Below, piece by piece: positions 42,882 through 51,326 of a stretch of DNA of 64,000 bases. The number at the start of each line of letters is the position of its first letter. The stretch's first letter is position 1. The stretch is from the NCBI GenBank assembly GCA_964558505.1, contig CAZLEI010000001.1, positions 1-64,000 on the forward strand, written 5' to 3'. The stretch is from CAYMPW01 sp964558505. GTDB lineage: Archaea; Thermoplasmatota; Thermoplasmata; Methanomassiliicoccales; Methanomethylophilaceae. The notes beneath the pieces are model-generated. The model did not search any database. It was not told the origin of the DNA and worked only from the letters and a program-made list of their open reading frames with translations. A program made the position numbers and the translations under genes.

Positions 42882-43563
42882 CTGTGATCGCCACTCTGCA
42901 ACGGAAGGGTACGGCATATCCTCTCGGGGCGGTACCGCATCCCACGGTGCCACAATCGGGGAAATCACCGAAGCTGCCGGCGAAATACCCTATGAGGGCG
43001 GCACCGGTGGGCGTGCAGAACTCTCCGTCTGCATCTCCGGGATAGCATTCCTGTTTCTTCAGCAGGTTGGCGGTAGCAGGCGCGGGGATGGACAGTATGC
43101 CGTGCGCGCACATCACTTCGCCTCTGCCGGTGCGTATGGGCGTCGATATGATCCTGTCGGGTTTTATCATGCTGATCGCAAAGCAGGAACCTATGACATA
43201 GAGCACATCGCTGGGTCTTCCTACTTCATGGAAGTGGACATCGGATACGGCGGTCCGATGGGCCTTAGATTCGGCTTCCGCTATGAGACGGAAGACGCCG
43301 CGGGCGTAGGTCTTGGCGGTCTGCGGCACATCCACAGCGTCGATGATCGCGTTCACATCATCCATGGTGTACCTCTCTCTGCGGTCATTCTCGCCGCAGT
43401 CGATGGTGACATGCAATCCGCCCTCGGATGTTTCTGCAGATACTACGGCACCCGGGATGCTCAATGCCCCGAGGACAGACGGATCCTCGAGTATGTCCGC
43501 AAGTGCCCCGAACAATATGTCCTTGGAGGCTCCGGATCTGCAATCTATGTACAGCGTCCTCAT
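42868..43563 (-). CDS. LarC1-like protein (nickel-pincer cofactor synthesis, N-terminal half)
   Basis: 231 residues matching only the N-terminal half of LarC. YIDCRSGASKDILFGAL, HFHEVGRPSDVLYVIG, TGRGEVMCAHGILSIPAPATANLL and GEFCTPTGAALIGYFA. Full LarC is about 400 residues and adds a CTP-binding C-terminal domain (LarC2) that is missing here: the gene stops inside the start of the FAD protein gene. Start at 43563 is leaderless from TATA AGTATTTATAAG (about 43594-43606). Confidence 0.8.
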   Translation of the reverse strand: MRTLYIDCRSGASKDILFGALADILEDPSVLGALSIPGAVVSAETSEGGLHVTIDCGENDRRERYTMDDVNAIIDAVDVPQTAKTYARGVFRLIAEAESKAHRTAVSDVHFHEVGRPSDVLYVIGSCFAISMIKPDRIISTPIRTGRGEVMCAHGILSIPAPATANLLKKQECYPGDADGEFCTPTGAALIGYFAGSFGDFPDCGTVGCGTAPRGYAVPFRCRVAITDEEI

Positions 43564-43867
43564 GTTATCGTCAAGTGTCAACGCAATGGCTCTTATAAAT
43601 ACTGCCTGAGGTGCCCTTCACGAAGGCCACCGGGATCCAGCAGTGGGTCTGCCCGGACTTGCCACAGTGTCAGCCAGCAGACAAAAAGGATGGTTCAATG
43701 GTGTGGTATACCGAGCCATTGAAAAAGGAGTAAATCCTAAAAAGTAAGCAAAATCCTACAATGTGCACAATAATGTTTGGGATTTCATAGTATGTTCTCT
43801 TTCTGTCACTGAATCCATATGTCGTCAGCAAAAAACGACTATAAATGTTATAATCGAGGGCGATGAT
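43564..43867. other. Intergenic region with palindrome
   Basis: About 304 nt. It holds the larC1 promoter, a 30-bp nested palindrome (43694-43723) and the mntA TATA box ACTATAAATG (43838-43847). A 40-residue frame ending at 43733 is not convincing as a gene. Confidence 0.5.
43694..43723. repeat. Nested palindrome, possible terminator or operator
   Basis: TTCAATGG-tgt-GGTA/TACC-gag-CCATTGAA: 12 of 15 positions pair. Read on the minus strand it is followed by CATCCTTTTTG, as in an intrinsic terminator. Confidence 0.5.
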
Positions 43868-44194
43868 ATGTGTTCAATGAATGCGCCGGAAAATTCCGCA
43901 GGTTTCACGATCGAAGAGTTATCCGATATAGTTGCGCCTATAGCAATACGTTACGGTATCATTCGTGTCTGGTTATTTGGTTCAAGGGCTCGCGGGGATG
44001 ACAATCGCAATAGCGATTATGATTTCTGTATCGAGGCACCTGAGGGCATGTCGCTTTTCAAGATGTGTGGATTCTTCATGGATCTAAAGGAAGCACTCTC
44101 ATCTGAGATTGACGTTGTTTCTAACAGCGCTATCAAAGGTACATTTGCTGACCATGTGATAAATGACAGGAGGTTGGTCTATGAGTGCCAGTGA
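43868..44194 (+). CDS. mntA: MntA-type nucleotidyltransferase antitoxin
   Basis: 108 residues. Minimal nucleotidyltransferase motif GSRARG (38-43) then D50-Y-D52. In MntA-HepT modules this protein AMPylates the HEPN toxin and silences it. AT-rich relative to surroundings. Overlaps hepT by 14 nt. TATA box 26 nt before the ATG. Confidence 0.92.
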   Translation: MCSMNAPENSAGFTIEELSDIVAPIAIRYGIIRVWLFGSRARGDDNRNSDYDFCIEAPEGMSLFKMCGFFMDLKEALSSEIDVVSNSAIKGTFADHVINDRRLVYECQ

Positions 44195-44528
44195 CTGTGA
44201 TATAATCTGTAAGGTAGCAGAATATTGTGAGGACATTGTTAATTCTATGGACAGATTCGGAAAAGACTTGGAGATATTTGTCTCAGATGTTGATTATCAG
44301 CATTCTACTTCATTTGCAATGTTGCAGATCGGAGAACTAGTGAAGAGATTGAGTGATGGTTTTGTCTATTCTTATCCGGAAATACCTTGGAGGACAATAT
44401 CGGGTATGCGCGATTTCTATGCTCATCAATATGGAAATGTTGATCTCAGCATGGCATGGTCTGCAATTTCTGTTGATATTCCAAGATTATTAACTTTCTG
44501 TAGATCTTGCATCAAAGATGATTGTTGA
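44181..44528 (+). CDS. hepT: HepT-type HEPN toxin (DUF86)
   Basis: 115 residues. HEPN RNase motif RDFYAHQY (R77-x4-H82-x-Y84), the exact RX4HXY site of HepT. SD AGGAGG lies 8 nt before the ATG at 44181. Forms a toxin-antitoxin pair with the preceding MntA. Confidence 0.92.
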   Translation: MSASDCDIICKVAEYCEDIVNSMDRFGKDLEIFVSDVDYQHSTSFAMLQIGELVKRLSDGFVYSYPEIPWRTISGMRDFYAHQYGNVDLSMAWSAISVDIPRLLTFCRSCIKDDC

Positions 44529-44564
44529 GACTATAGTTATTGGGCTTCGAGCCAGACAGTTAAA

Positions 44565-44686
44565 AATTGAAATTCCCTGATTCTCTCGCTATACCATAAT
44601 ATCGTTAGTTGCTTTAAATATCAAAGTCTCAAGTATTCAAAGAAGGTTATGCATACACACAACGAGAAAGTTCGGGAATTTCAATT
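44565..44686. repeat. Imperfect 24-bp inverted repeat pair
   Basis: 44565-44588 and 44663-44686 are inverted copies (20 of 24), with the outer 13 bp perfect (AATTGAAATTCCC). They enclose 74 nt of AT-rich DNA without a gene, between hepT and tRNA-Pro(TGG). Confidence 0.55.
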
Positions 44687-44711
44687 AAATGCTCGATTTC
44701 AATGGAATAAG

Positions 44712-44784
44712 TGGGCCTGCCCGGATTTGAACCGGGGTCAATGGCTCCCAAAGCCACAAGTATACCAAGCTAGCCCACAGGCCC
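44712..44784 (-). tRNA. tRNA-Pro (anticodon TGG)
   Basis: Minus-strand cloverleaf. Acceptor GGGCCTG pairs with CAGGCCC; the anticodon stem GTGGC/GCCAT encloses TTTGGGA with anticodon TGG; T arm CCCGGTTCAAATCCGGG. TATA AGATAAATAAG (44810-44820) is about 30 nt upstream. Confidence 0.95.
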
Positions 44785-44886
44785 ATCTATGAGTGGACAT
44801 CTCGGATGTCTTATTTATCTTTCGTCACGGTCCATCCTGAAGTCAGGCGCAATGTAGATAGCGAAGTAAAGAGTACATTTCCTATC

Positions 44887-45231
44887 ATGTCGACGGTCAA
44901 AGTGGATATGCGTATGTGCGATAAGACTGCCATTGTCACCGTGAAGCTCAGGGAAGACGGAGATCTGGATGTGGACATACGTTCGGATTGTTCGGATGTC
45001 CAGCATTACGGAGAGAGATTGAAGAAGATGACGGCGGACGATGCCATCGATTACGGGGCCAGCGTCATCAACCGCATGGATGTAAGAGGGAGCCTGTCGC
45101 CGCACTGCCTCGTCCCGTCCGCCGTGTTCGATGCCGCGTGGCTGGAGATGGGGATGATAAGCAAGAGCCTCGTGCGGAAGGTCAAGCGCAGCACGGTGGA
45201 GTTCGTGGATGAGGAGGGCAATCTGCTCTGA
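44887..45231 (+). CDS. DUF6951-like conserved protein
   Basis: 114 residues. Pattern MSTVKVDMRMCDKTAIVTVK ... VDIRSDCSDVQHYG ... SPHCLVPSAVFDAAWLEMG resembles a small family of anaerobic archaea with three spaced cysteines. Function unknown. An in-frame ATG at 44806 would lie within the tRNA promoter region; the ATG at 44887 matches where similarity starts. Confidence 0.7.
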   Translation: MSTVKVDMRMCDKTAIVTVKLREDGDLDVDIRSDCSDVQHYGERLKKMTADDAIDYGASVINRMDVRGSLSPHCLVPSAVFDAAWLEMGMISKSLVRKVKRSTVEFVDEEGNLL

Positions 45232-45789
45232 TCATATCAGGCCGCGCTTGTCCAGCTCGGCCATCAGGAGCCTTACGGCGTTGCCGCGGTGGGAGAATCC
45301 GTTCTTCTTCTCCGCGGTCATCTCGGCGAACGAGCGCTCGCCGTCATGGGTGAATATCGGATCGTACCCGAATCCCCCGTCGCCCCTCCCTTCGGCGAGG
45401 ATGCTCCCCTCGCACACTCCGGTGACTATGATGTCCTGGCCGCATATGTTGCATCCGATGCAGCATTTGAAGCGAGCGCTCCTGTCGTCGGAACCTTCCA
45501 TCAGCTTCAGGATGCCGCTGTTCCCTATGGTCTTCTGAGCGTAGGCGGACCAGACTCCCGGGAATCCTTTCAGTCCATCGACGAAAAGGCCGGAATCGTC
45601 TATGATGAAATCGGTCACGCCCTTTCTCTTGATCTCCGCCATGCCTTTGGAGACGACTTCTTCCAGGTCGGATGTCTGCACTTCGTCGTACGGTAGGCGG
45701 AAGTGCTCCATCTCGATGCCCAGGTGGGCGAAAGAATCCTGATATTCCCGTACCTTGCCGGGATTCGATGTTATGACCTTGAGTTTCAT
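45232..45789 (-). CDS. rdgB: XTP/dITP diphosphatase
   Basis: Nucleotide-pool cleaning enzyme of the HAM1 family, 185 residues. ITSNPGKVREYQ at the N-terminus, IIDDSGLFVDGLKGFPGVWSAY, EGRGDGGFGYDPIF and FSHRGNAV. Overlaps bud32 by four bases, a common archaeal pairing. Confidence 0.96.
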   Translation of the reverse strand: MKLKVITSNPGKVREYQDSFAHLGIEMEHFRLPYDEVQTSDLEEVVSKGMAEIKRKGVTDFIIDDSGLFVDGLKGFPGVWSAYAQKTIGNSGILKLMEGSDDRSARFKCCIGCNICGQDIIVTGVCEGSILAEGRGDGGFGYDPIFTHDGERSFAEMTAEKKNGFSHRGNAVRLLMAELDKRGLI

Positions 45790-46397
45790 GTGTACCTCGC
45801 TCTGCTCTTGATGTCTTCCACCCTCTCCATGACCGCTTTGCCGTCGGATGATGCCGACATATAGGAGTCCACGAGCCCGGCGTATGCATGCTCCAGGCCG
45901 GAATGGGCGGACATGAACCCCCTTTCCAACAGATGCATGTCAACTCCCTTGTCCTCCAGTTCCGCCACGGTCCCTCCGAGGGAGAAGTCGAATATGCACA
46001 GCTCGCCGTCGGGTGTCAGTATCATGTTGGACGTGGTCAGGTCACCGTGGCAGATTCCCGCATCATGCAGTTTGGCCACGGCAGTGCCGATCTTCGCGCA
46101 AACACGGTCCGCGTCCTGCGGCCTCGTGTCCAGAACATCCTTGACCTTCTCCCCGCGGATGAACTCCATCGTTATGGCGCAGTCTTTCAGGTCCACATCG
46201 TAGATGACGGGTGTGCGTACGCCAGCATTGCGGGCATCCCTCATGACGCGGACCTCGTTCTTCGTCCGCGAGCTCCTCAGCCGTTCATCCAGCACAGGAT
46301 GCCTGTATGTCTTCGGCGGCCTGACCTTCATGACGGCCTCGAGTCCAAGATAGTCAGCCGACAAGATCTCGGCCTCGGCCCCCATGCATTTTTCCAT
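45786..46397 (-). CDS. bud32: KEOPS complex kinase/ATPase Bud32
   Basis: 203 residues. GAEAEILSADYLGLEAVMKVRPPKTYRHPVLDERL, catalytic loop CHGDLTTSNMIL and FDFSLGG. Part of the complex that makes t6A37 in tRNA. It is a stand-alone Bud32, not fused to Kae1 as in many Euryarchaeota. TATA GATAAATATC (46420-46430) favours the ATG at 46397; the ATG at 46385 is an alternative. Confidence 0.95.
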   Translation of the reverse strand: MEKCMGAEAEILSADYLGLEAVMKVRPPKTYRHPVLDERLRSSRTKNEVRVMRDARNAGVRTPVIYDVDLKDCAITMEFIRGEKVKDVLDTRPQDADRVCAKIGTAVAKLHDAGICHGDLTTSNMILTPDGELCIFDFSLGGTVAELEDKGVDMHLLERGFMSAHSGLEHAYAGLVDSYMSASSDGKAVMERVEDIKSRARYT

Positions 46398-46471
46398 GGG
46401 GACCCGACGTATTCGCGTAGATATTTATCTTTGTACCATGATGCTTCTCCAGAACAAAAGAGGTTTGGCAA

Positions 46472-47149
46472 ATGAGGTATACGATCACAGGAGACAATCT
46501 TCAGTTCGCCAATGTCGAACTGAATGACGGGGAGGAGTTCAACTCCGTCGCCGGTGCCATGTCCTACATGACGGGCAACATGACGATGGAGGCAAAACTC
46601 GAGGGCGGCCTGTTCAAGGGCATAAAGAGGTCCTTGTCGGGAGCATCCATGTTCCTTGTCAGGTACACCCCTCACGGCGGGTCCGCAATCGTCGGACTTG
46701 CGGGCAGCGCACCCGGGAAGATATACGACATCGATATCGGCAAAGGAACTTGGATAGTCCAGAAGACCGGATATCTGGGCTCGCAGCCCACTGTCGTCGT
46801 CGACATGGCCCTCCAGAAGAAGGTCGGGTCCATGCTGTTCGGCGGCGAAGGATTGATCCTCCAGAAGCTCTCGGGGACGGGAATGGCGTTCATCGCCGCC
46901 TGCGGAGACTTCAACGTCGTGGATCTGAAGCCCGGAGAGATGTACAAGGTGAACACCGGTAACGCGGTCGCATGGGAAGAGAGCGTCAAGTACGACATCG
47001 CGGCGGCCGGCGGGATAAAGACGGCGCTGTTCGGCGGCGAGGGGCTTTTCGTTACTACGTTGACCGGACCCGGAAAGGTGGTAATACAGTCCATGACGCT
47101 TGCACAGCTCGCGTCCTCGCTGATACCCTACCTGCCCACGAATGGATGA
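46472..47149 (+). CDS. TIGR00266/AIM24-family protein
   Basis: 225 residues, all-beta. Repeated glycine-rich elements LEGGLFKGIKRSLSGASMF, MLFGGEGLILQKLSGTGMAF and ALFGGEGLFVTTLTGPGKV are typical of this widely spread family of unknown function. Followed 11 nt later by a small membrane protein. Confidence 0.9.
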   Translation: MRYTITGDNLQFANVELNDGEEFNSVAGAMSYMTGNMTMEAKLEGGLFKGIKRSLSGASMFLVRYTPHGGSAIVGLAGSAPGKIYDIDIGKGTWIVQKTGYLGSQPTVVVDMALQKKVGSMLFGGEGLILQKLSGTGMAFIAACGDFNVVDLKPGEMYKVNTGNAVAWEESVKYDIAAAGGIKTALFGGEGLFVTTLTGPGKVVIQSMTLAQLASSLIPYLPTNG

Positions 47150-47160
47150 GGTGATTACAA

Positions 47161-47493
47161 ATGGCAGAAGAGAGTGCAACAAATCTTAGGAAGAAGGACA
47201 CTAAACTCAGCTCGGTCGGCATCCTGGTCATCGCCATCGCCATCGTTGCCATAGTGGCTGCGATCGCATGGGCGTTCATGACATACCCCGATCTTCTGGC
47301 GAACGTGCTTTACGCCCTGCTCATCATAGTCGGTGCGATCATCGTGATCGCCGTGGTCATCGCCATAGCGATGATGTTCCTGGCCGTGCCTATGTACGCC
47401 ATGAAGGGCGAGCAGTATCAGGACGGGGTCTCCTATGACATGGACGATGTCCAGAGCGTCAAGGAGACGAACTCCGAAGACAAGAAGCCGTAA
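47161..47493 (+). CDS. Small two-helix membrane protein
   Basis: 110 residues. Two long hydrophobic segments (about 19-41 and 50-78) rich in Ile, Val and Ala, with short polar ends. No family recognised. Placed directly after the AIM24-like gene, so they may work together. Confidence 0.7.
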   Translation: MAEESATNLRKKDTKLSSVGILVIAIAIVAIVAAIAWAFMTYPDLLANVLYALLIIVGAIIVIAVVIAIAMMFLAVPMYAMKGEQYQDGVSYDMDDVQSVKETNSEDKKP

Positions 47494-47544
47494 CCGCCTT
47501 CGTGCCCTCAAACAATTTATCAATACCTTTCCCCTTTTTCATCC

Positions 47545-48204
47545 GTGAAACGGATACCCACCGGTTGTGAATCGTTCGACAGGCTCCTGGGAGGAGGCAT
47601 CGAGGACGGCAGCGTGACCCTCCTGTACGGCGAGGCCGGAGTGGGCAAGACGAACATCTGCCTGCAGATGGCATACAAGGTCGCGCAATCCGGGAAGAAG
47701 GTGGCCTACATCGACGCAGAGGGGCTTTCCGCGGACCGCATATCTCAGATCTTCGGGGACCCGGACGCCATGAAGAACCTCTTGGTGTTCCAGGTCCATA
47801 GTTTCTCGGAGCAGTCGGACAGGGTGGACAAGATAGTCCGTTTGGCAGAGGCCAACAGCAACATCGGCTTGGTGGTGATAGATTCTCTCACCATGTACTA
47901 CCGCCTCAATCACGACGATCCTGCCATCCGCACCGATTTCATCCGTCAGACGGAGGCCCTCCTCAACATGGCCCGCATGCATGATACGGCGGTCCTCCTG
48001 ACGTCCCAGGTGTACGCCAACATCAACACGGGCGGAGTGGAGTTCCTGGGGGGTCACGCGCTCCATCACAACGCCAAGACGATAATACGCTTGGACAAGA
48101 GGACCAACGGCAGACGCACCGCGGTGATAATGAAGCACCGCAGCCTGCCCGAAGGCAGGTCTGCGGATTACCGTATCGTGGATACGGGCATCGAATCTGT
48201 TTAA
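47545..48204 (+). CDS. radB: DNA repair and recombination protein RadB
   Basis: 219 residues; the short RecA/Rad51 paralog of Euryarchaeota lacking the N-terminal HhH domain of RadA. Walker A YGEAGVGKTNICLQ, Walker B GLVVIDSLTMYY. GTG start; TATA-like ATTTATCAA (47515-47523) makes it leaderless. Its stop overlaps the idsA stop (GTTTAAAC). Confidence 0.93.
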   Translation: MKRIPTGCESFDRLLGGGIEDGSVTLLYGEAGVGKTNICLQMAYKVAQSGKKVAYIDAEGLSADRISQIFGDPDAMKNLLVFQVHSFSEQSDRVDKIVRLAEANSNIGLVVIDSLTMYYRLNHDDPAIRTDFIRQTEALLNMARMHDTAVLLTSQVYANINTGGVEFLGGHALHHNAKTIIRLDKRTNGRRTAVIMKHRSLPEGRSADYRIVDTGIESV

Positions 48205-49187
48205 ACGTCCCTATCGACGGAGAACCTGGCCAATGCAACCATGAACTCCTTGTCGGCACTTTCGGGGAGGAATGCGATCTTCGCGATCGCCTTCTCCACG
48301 TAATCATCCGCCATCTTCTTGGCGTATGCGATGCTACCGGAGTCGATCATGGCCTTCCTGGCACGTGCGACCTCATCCTCGGATGCGTCGATCTTTCCGA
48401 CTATGGCCTTGAAGTCATCCAATGCGGCAGGGTCCTTTATGTTCTTCAGGGCGTGGGTCACCATGACTGTGCTCTTGCCCTTGCGGATGTCGTTCCCCAC
48501 CGATTTGCCAGTCTTGGACGAATCGCCCATTATGCCCAGGTAATCGTCGAACATCTGGAATCCGACCCCGAGGAGCATGGCGTACTCGTGGATGGCCTCG
48601 ACGGTCTTGTCGTCGGCGCCTCCGCAGATGGCACCTCCGGCGGCACCGGCCGCGAAGAGGACGCTGGTCTTGAGCCTGATGGTCTCGATGTACTCGTCCA
48701 TGGACACGATGTGCCCTTCGTTGTTCACGTCCATCTGCTGGCCGCGGGCAAGGTCCCAGACGGCCTTTGTGACCACTTTGTACACTGCCCTCATCCTCTC
48801 GCCGGGTATGTCGAGCTCGGCGATGATCTGCATTGCCTTGGCGAACAGGGCATCGCCTGCGAGGACGGCGGTGGGCATGCCGTATCCGATGTGGATCGTG
48901 GTCATGCCCCTGCGTTTCTCGTCGCCGTCCATGAGGTCGTCGTGGATCAGCGTGAAGTTGTGGATGTACTCGATGGCGACCGCCAGCGGAACGGATTTGC
49001 TCCTGTCCCCGCCCACGGCGCCTGCGCATGCCACGACCATGTCGGGGCGCATCCTCTTGCCGCCTGCGTAGGGATACTGTCTGGTCGCATCCATGAGGTT
49101 CTTCGGGGCTTCGTCCCCGATGTAGCTTTTTATGGGTCCGTCGAGCTCGGCGGACATCTTCTTCAATGTCTCTCCTATGTCTGTCAT
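48201..49187 (-). CDS. idsA: Short-chain polyprenyl diphosphate synthase (GGPP/FPP synthase)
   Basis: Makes the C15/C20 precursor of archaeal lipids. 328 residues. First aspartate-rich motif LIHDDLMDGDEKRRG, second MFDDYLGIMGD; GGKRMRP upstream. Third gene of the IPK-FNI-idsA operon, with start overlapping the FNI stop. Confidence 0.95.
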   Translation of the reverse strand: MTDIGETLKKMSAELDGPIKSYIGDEAPKNLMDATRQYPYAGGKRMRPDMVVACAGAVGGDRSKSVPLAVAIEYIHNFTLIHDDLMDGDEKRRGMTTIHIGYGMPTAVLAGDALFAKAMQIIAELDIPGERMRAVYKVVTKAVWDLARGQQMDVNNEGHIVSMDEYIETIRLKTSVLFAAGAAGGAICGGADDKTVEAIHEYAMLLGVGFQMFDDYLGIMGDSSKTGKSVGNDIRKGKSTVMVTHALKNIKDPAALDDFKAIVGKIDASEDEVARARKAMIDSGSIAYAKKMADDYVEKAIAKIAFLPESADKEFMVALARFSVDRDV

Positions 49188-50239
49188 GATAGATCTGCCA
49201 TCCATTCCCTTGTCTCGCCGAGGACGACGTACTGCGTCTCGGAAAGCTGTTTCATATCGGCGGAGCCGGTGAGCAGCATGGCCGCACGTATCTCCTCCTT
49301 GATCAGTAGAAGTTTCTTCTTCACAGCATCGGCGGATTCCGATGCTTCCTTGAGGACCACGCTCGCACCGCCGGCGCACGTCGCGCCGAGCGCGATCGCC
49401 CCGGCCGCGTGCAGTCCGGTGAATATGCCGCCGCTCGCGATCATGGGCAACCCCACATCCGCGGTCTTCAGGCACACGGGCGCGGGTATCCCCCAGTCGA
49501 AGAACGTCTCTCCGAGCCCTATCCTGGTGTCGTCCTTGGCCTTCATGGCGCGGTACAGTTCGACGGCAGCGAAGCTCGTGCCCCCCATGCCCGCCACATC
49601 GAGGCCCTGTATGCCGATGCCCTTGAGCTTCTGTGCGGTCCTGCGCGAGATCCCCGCGCCTGTCTCCTTGACGATGATCGGATATTCCCTGGCAAGCGAC
49701 CTTATCGCTTCCAGGCATCCTTTGGAGTTGGTATCCCCTTCGGGCTGAACGACCTCCTGGAGGAAGTTGAGGTGCACTGCCATGAAGTCCGCATCGATGA
49801 GGTCCTTGGCAATCCCCACCTTCTCGGCGGTGAACTTCTCCTTGCCGTGCTGGGATATCAGCTGGGGGGCGCCGACGTTCCCTATGACCAAAGGAACATC
49901 GTAGTCTTTTATGACAGAGTAGCTCTCGGTGTCGATGCCCTCGACGGCCGCGCGTTGGCTGCCGATGCCCATGCCGATGCCCAGGTCGGCGCATGCGGAC
50001 GCTATGTTCGCGTTGATCTTCTTCGCCCCCGAGAATCCGCCGGTTATGGCGGTCACTATGAATGGGAATTCCAGTTTCCTGCCCATGACATCGGCGGTGG
50101 TGTCTATGTCGTCGGGGTCCAGTTCTGGCAGCGCATCATGGATGAGCTTTATGTCGTCCCAATAGCAGTACCCGGGGGCGGTCCTCTCGTTGAGGCATAT
50201 GTCTATGTGGTCCGCTTTCCTCTCTTTCATCTGTGTCAT
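49184..50239 (-). CDS. fni: Isopentenyl-diphosphate delta-isomerase, type 2
   Basis: FMN-dependent isomerase, 351 residues. RKADHIDICL near the N-terminus, ITGGFSGAKKINANIA, MGIGSQRAAVEG, VHLNFLQEVVQPEGD and GISRRTAQKLKG. The ATG at 50239 overlaps the IPK stop. Confidence 0.96.
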   Translation of the reverse strand: MTQMKERKADHIDICLNERTAPGYCYWDDIKLIHDALPELDPDDIDTTADVMGRKLEFPFIVTAITGGFSGAKKINANIASACADLGIGMGIGSQRAAVEGIDTESYSVIKDYDVPLVIGNVGAPQLISQHGKEKFTAEKVGIAKDLIDADFMAVHLNFLQEVVQPEGDTNSKGCLEAIRSLAREYPIIVKETGAGISRRTAQKLKGIGIQGLDVAGMGGTSFAAVELYRAMKAKDDTRIGLGETFFDWGIPAPVCLKTADVGLPMIASGGIFTGLHAAGAIALGATCAGGASVVLKEASESADAVKKKLLLIKEEIRAAMLLTGSADMKQLSETQYVVLGETREWMADLS

Positions 50240-51015
50240 TGCAATCCACCTCTGGCTATCGTATAAGTGACCGTCTCTCCCATGAGCAGGGAGTAGAGCC
50301 TGTTGTTCACGGTCCCGTTGACCAGGACGCAGTCGCGGTCGGCGGTGCACATCCTGAGCATAGCCTCCATCTTCGAATGCACTCCGCCGGTCACATCGGC
50401 CACGGTGCTCTCTTTCCCGAGCGATCCGAGTTTCTCGGCCGTGACCTCTCCGATCAGGGAGGCGTGCCTGTCCGTCTTCGGGTCCCGGTCGTAGAGTCCG
50501 TCTATGTCCGAAACGAATATGACCCTCTCGGGTTCGAATATATCGGCCAGCACTTCCATGATCTGGTCGCCGGAGCAGATGCCGAATCCCCTCGTGCGGT
50601 CCAGTACGACATCGCCGAACAGCACGGGCATTATGCCAAGGTCCCTGAGCCCCTTCACTACCTCGTCGTTGTCGACGATCAATCTCCCATCATCCATGAC
50701 GAAACAGGATCCGGGGGCGACGGATGTGGCCGGCAGCCCGGCGGCGTTGAGCTCCTTCACGACCATCAGGCTGAGTTCGCGGACGTCGTATTGGACTTGC
50801 GCCACCGCAGGTATCTGGGAATCGTCCAGATGGCCCTTCTGCAGGGAATGCTCCTTGGCAAGGACGTGTCCGAAGGATCCAGCACCATGGACGATGATGA
50901 CATCCTCGCCCGAGCGTTTTATCTCGTCTGCGAGGCGGGCCACGCGGTCCTTGTTGAACGTACGGTACTGGGATTTGTCGGTTATGACGCTGCCACCCAG
51001 TTTGATAAGAATCAT
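50236..51015 (-). CDS. Isopentenyl phosphate kinase
   Basis: 259 residues, amino-acid kinase fold. ILIKLGGSVITDK, VHGAGSFGHVLAKEH with the diagnostic histidine, and GDVTGGVHSKMEAM-like end (ADVTGGVHSKMEAML). Phosphorylates isopentenyl phosphate in the archaeal mevalonate route. Leaderless from TATA AGTTATAATAGG (about 51034-51046). Confidence 0.95.
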   Translation of the reverse strand: MILIKLGGSVITDKSQYRTFNKDRVARLADEIKRSGEDVIIVHGAGSFGHVLAKEHSLQKGHLDDSQIPAVAQVQYDVRELSLMVVKELNAAGLPATSVAPGSCFVMDDGRLIVDNDEVVKGLRDLGIMPVLFGDVVLDRTRGFGICSGDQIMEVLADIFEPERVIFVSDIDGLYDRDPKTDRHASLIGEVTAEKLGSLGKESTVADVTGGVHSKMEAMLRMCTADRDCVLVNGTVNNRLYSLLMGETVTYTIARGGLQ

Positions 51016-51149
51016 CAGGGATTGATTAGCATTCCCTATTATAACTTTTTAGGGTCGGCCGGAGAAGGACAGCGGTCATCTGCTGCAAGACTGGCTATAT
51101 TCAGACCGTCGATGGATGGAGCACCCATGCGGATGATGGAATGGAAAAG

Positions 51150-51274
51150 TGGCTGACAGCGTTTTCGTGTTCCCGTACGCTCGCGCAGTACAGTACAGAC
51201 GAAGACGCAGGCGGACTTTACTACCGGGTTCGGAATGGGACCGGGTGTGACCCCGCCGCTGTGGCCGTCAGACC
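51150..51274 (-). rRNA. 5S ribosomal RNA
   Basis: Minus strand. Characteristic 5S blocks: CACAGCGGCGGGGTCACACC, CCCATTCCGAACCCGG, TAAAGTCCGCC and GTACTGTACTGCGCGAGCGTACGGGAA. The terminal helix is GGTCTGAC with GTCAGCC. Ends are estimated to within 2-3 nt. Unlinked to 16S or 23S. TATA CTTAAATACTTAA (51294-51307) lies about 26 nt upstream. Confidence 0.95.
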
Positions 51275-51293
51275 AATACCACCGATATCTGTT

Positions 51294-51307
51294 AAGTATT
51301 TAAGAGT
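51294..51307 (-). promoter_or_regulatory. 5S rRNA promoter
   Basis: CTCTTAAATACTTAA read on the minus strand, correctly spaced for transcription starting at about 51274-51276. The gene therefore has its own promoter. Confidence 0.65.
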
Positions 51308-51326
51308 TTCTGAAGACACCTGAGTA

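Noticed and set aside
43599..43733. Short frame ending in VWYTEPLKKE in the larC1-mntA gap
   Set aside because: Looks partly protein-like (IQQWVCPDLPQCQP) but has only a GTG start with no spaced ribosome binding site, overlaps the palindrome, and matches nothing I know. It might be a gene remnant.
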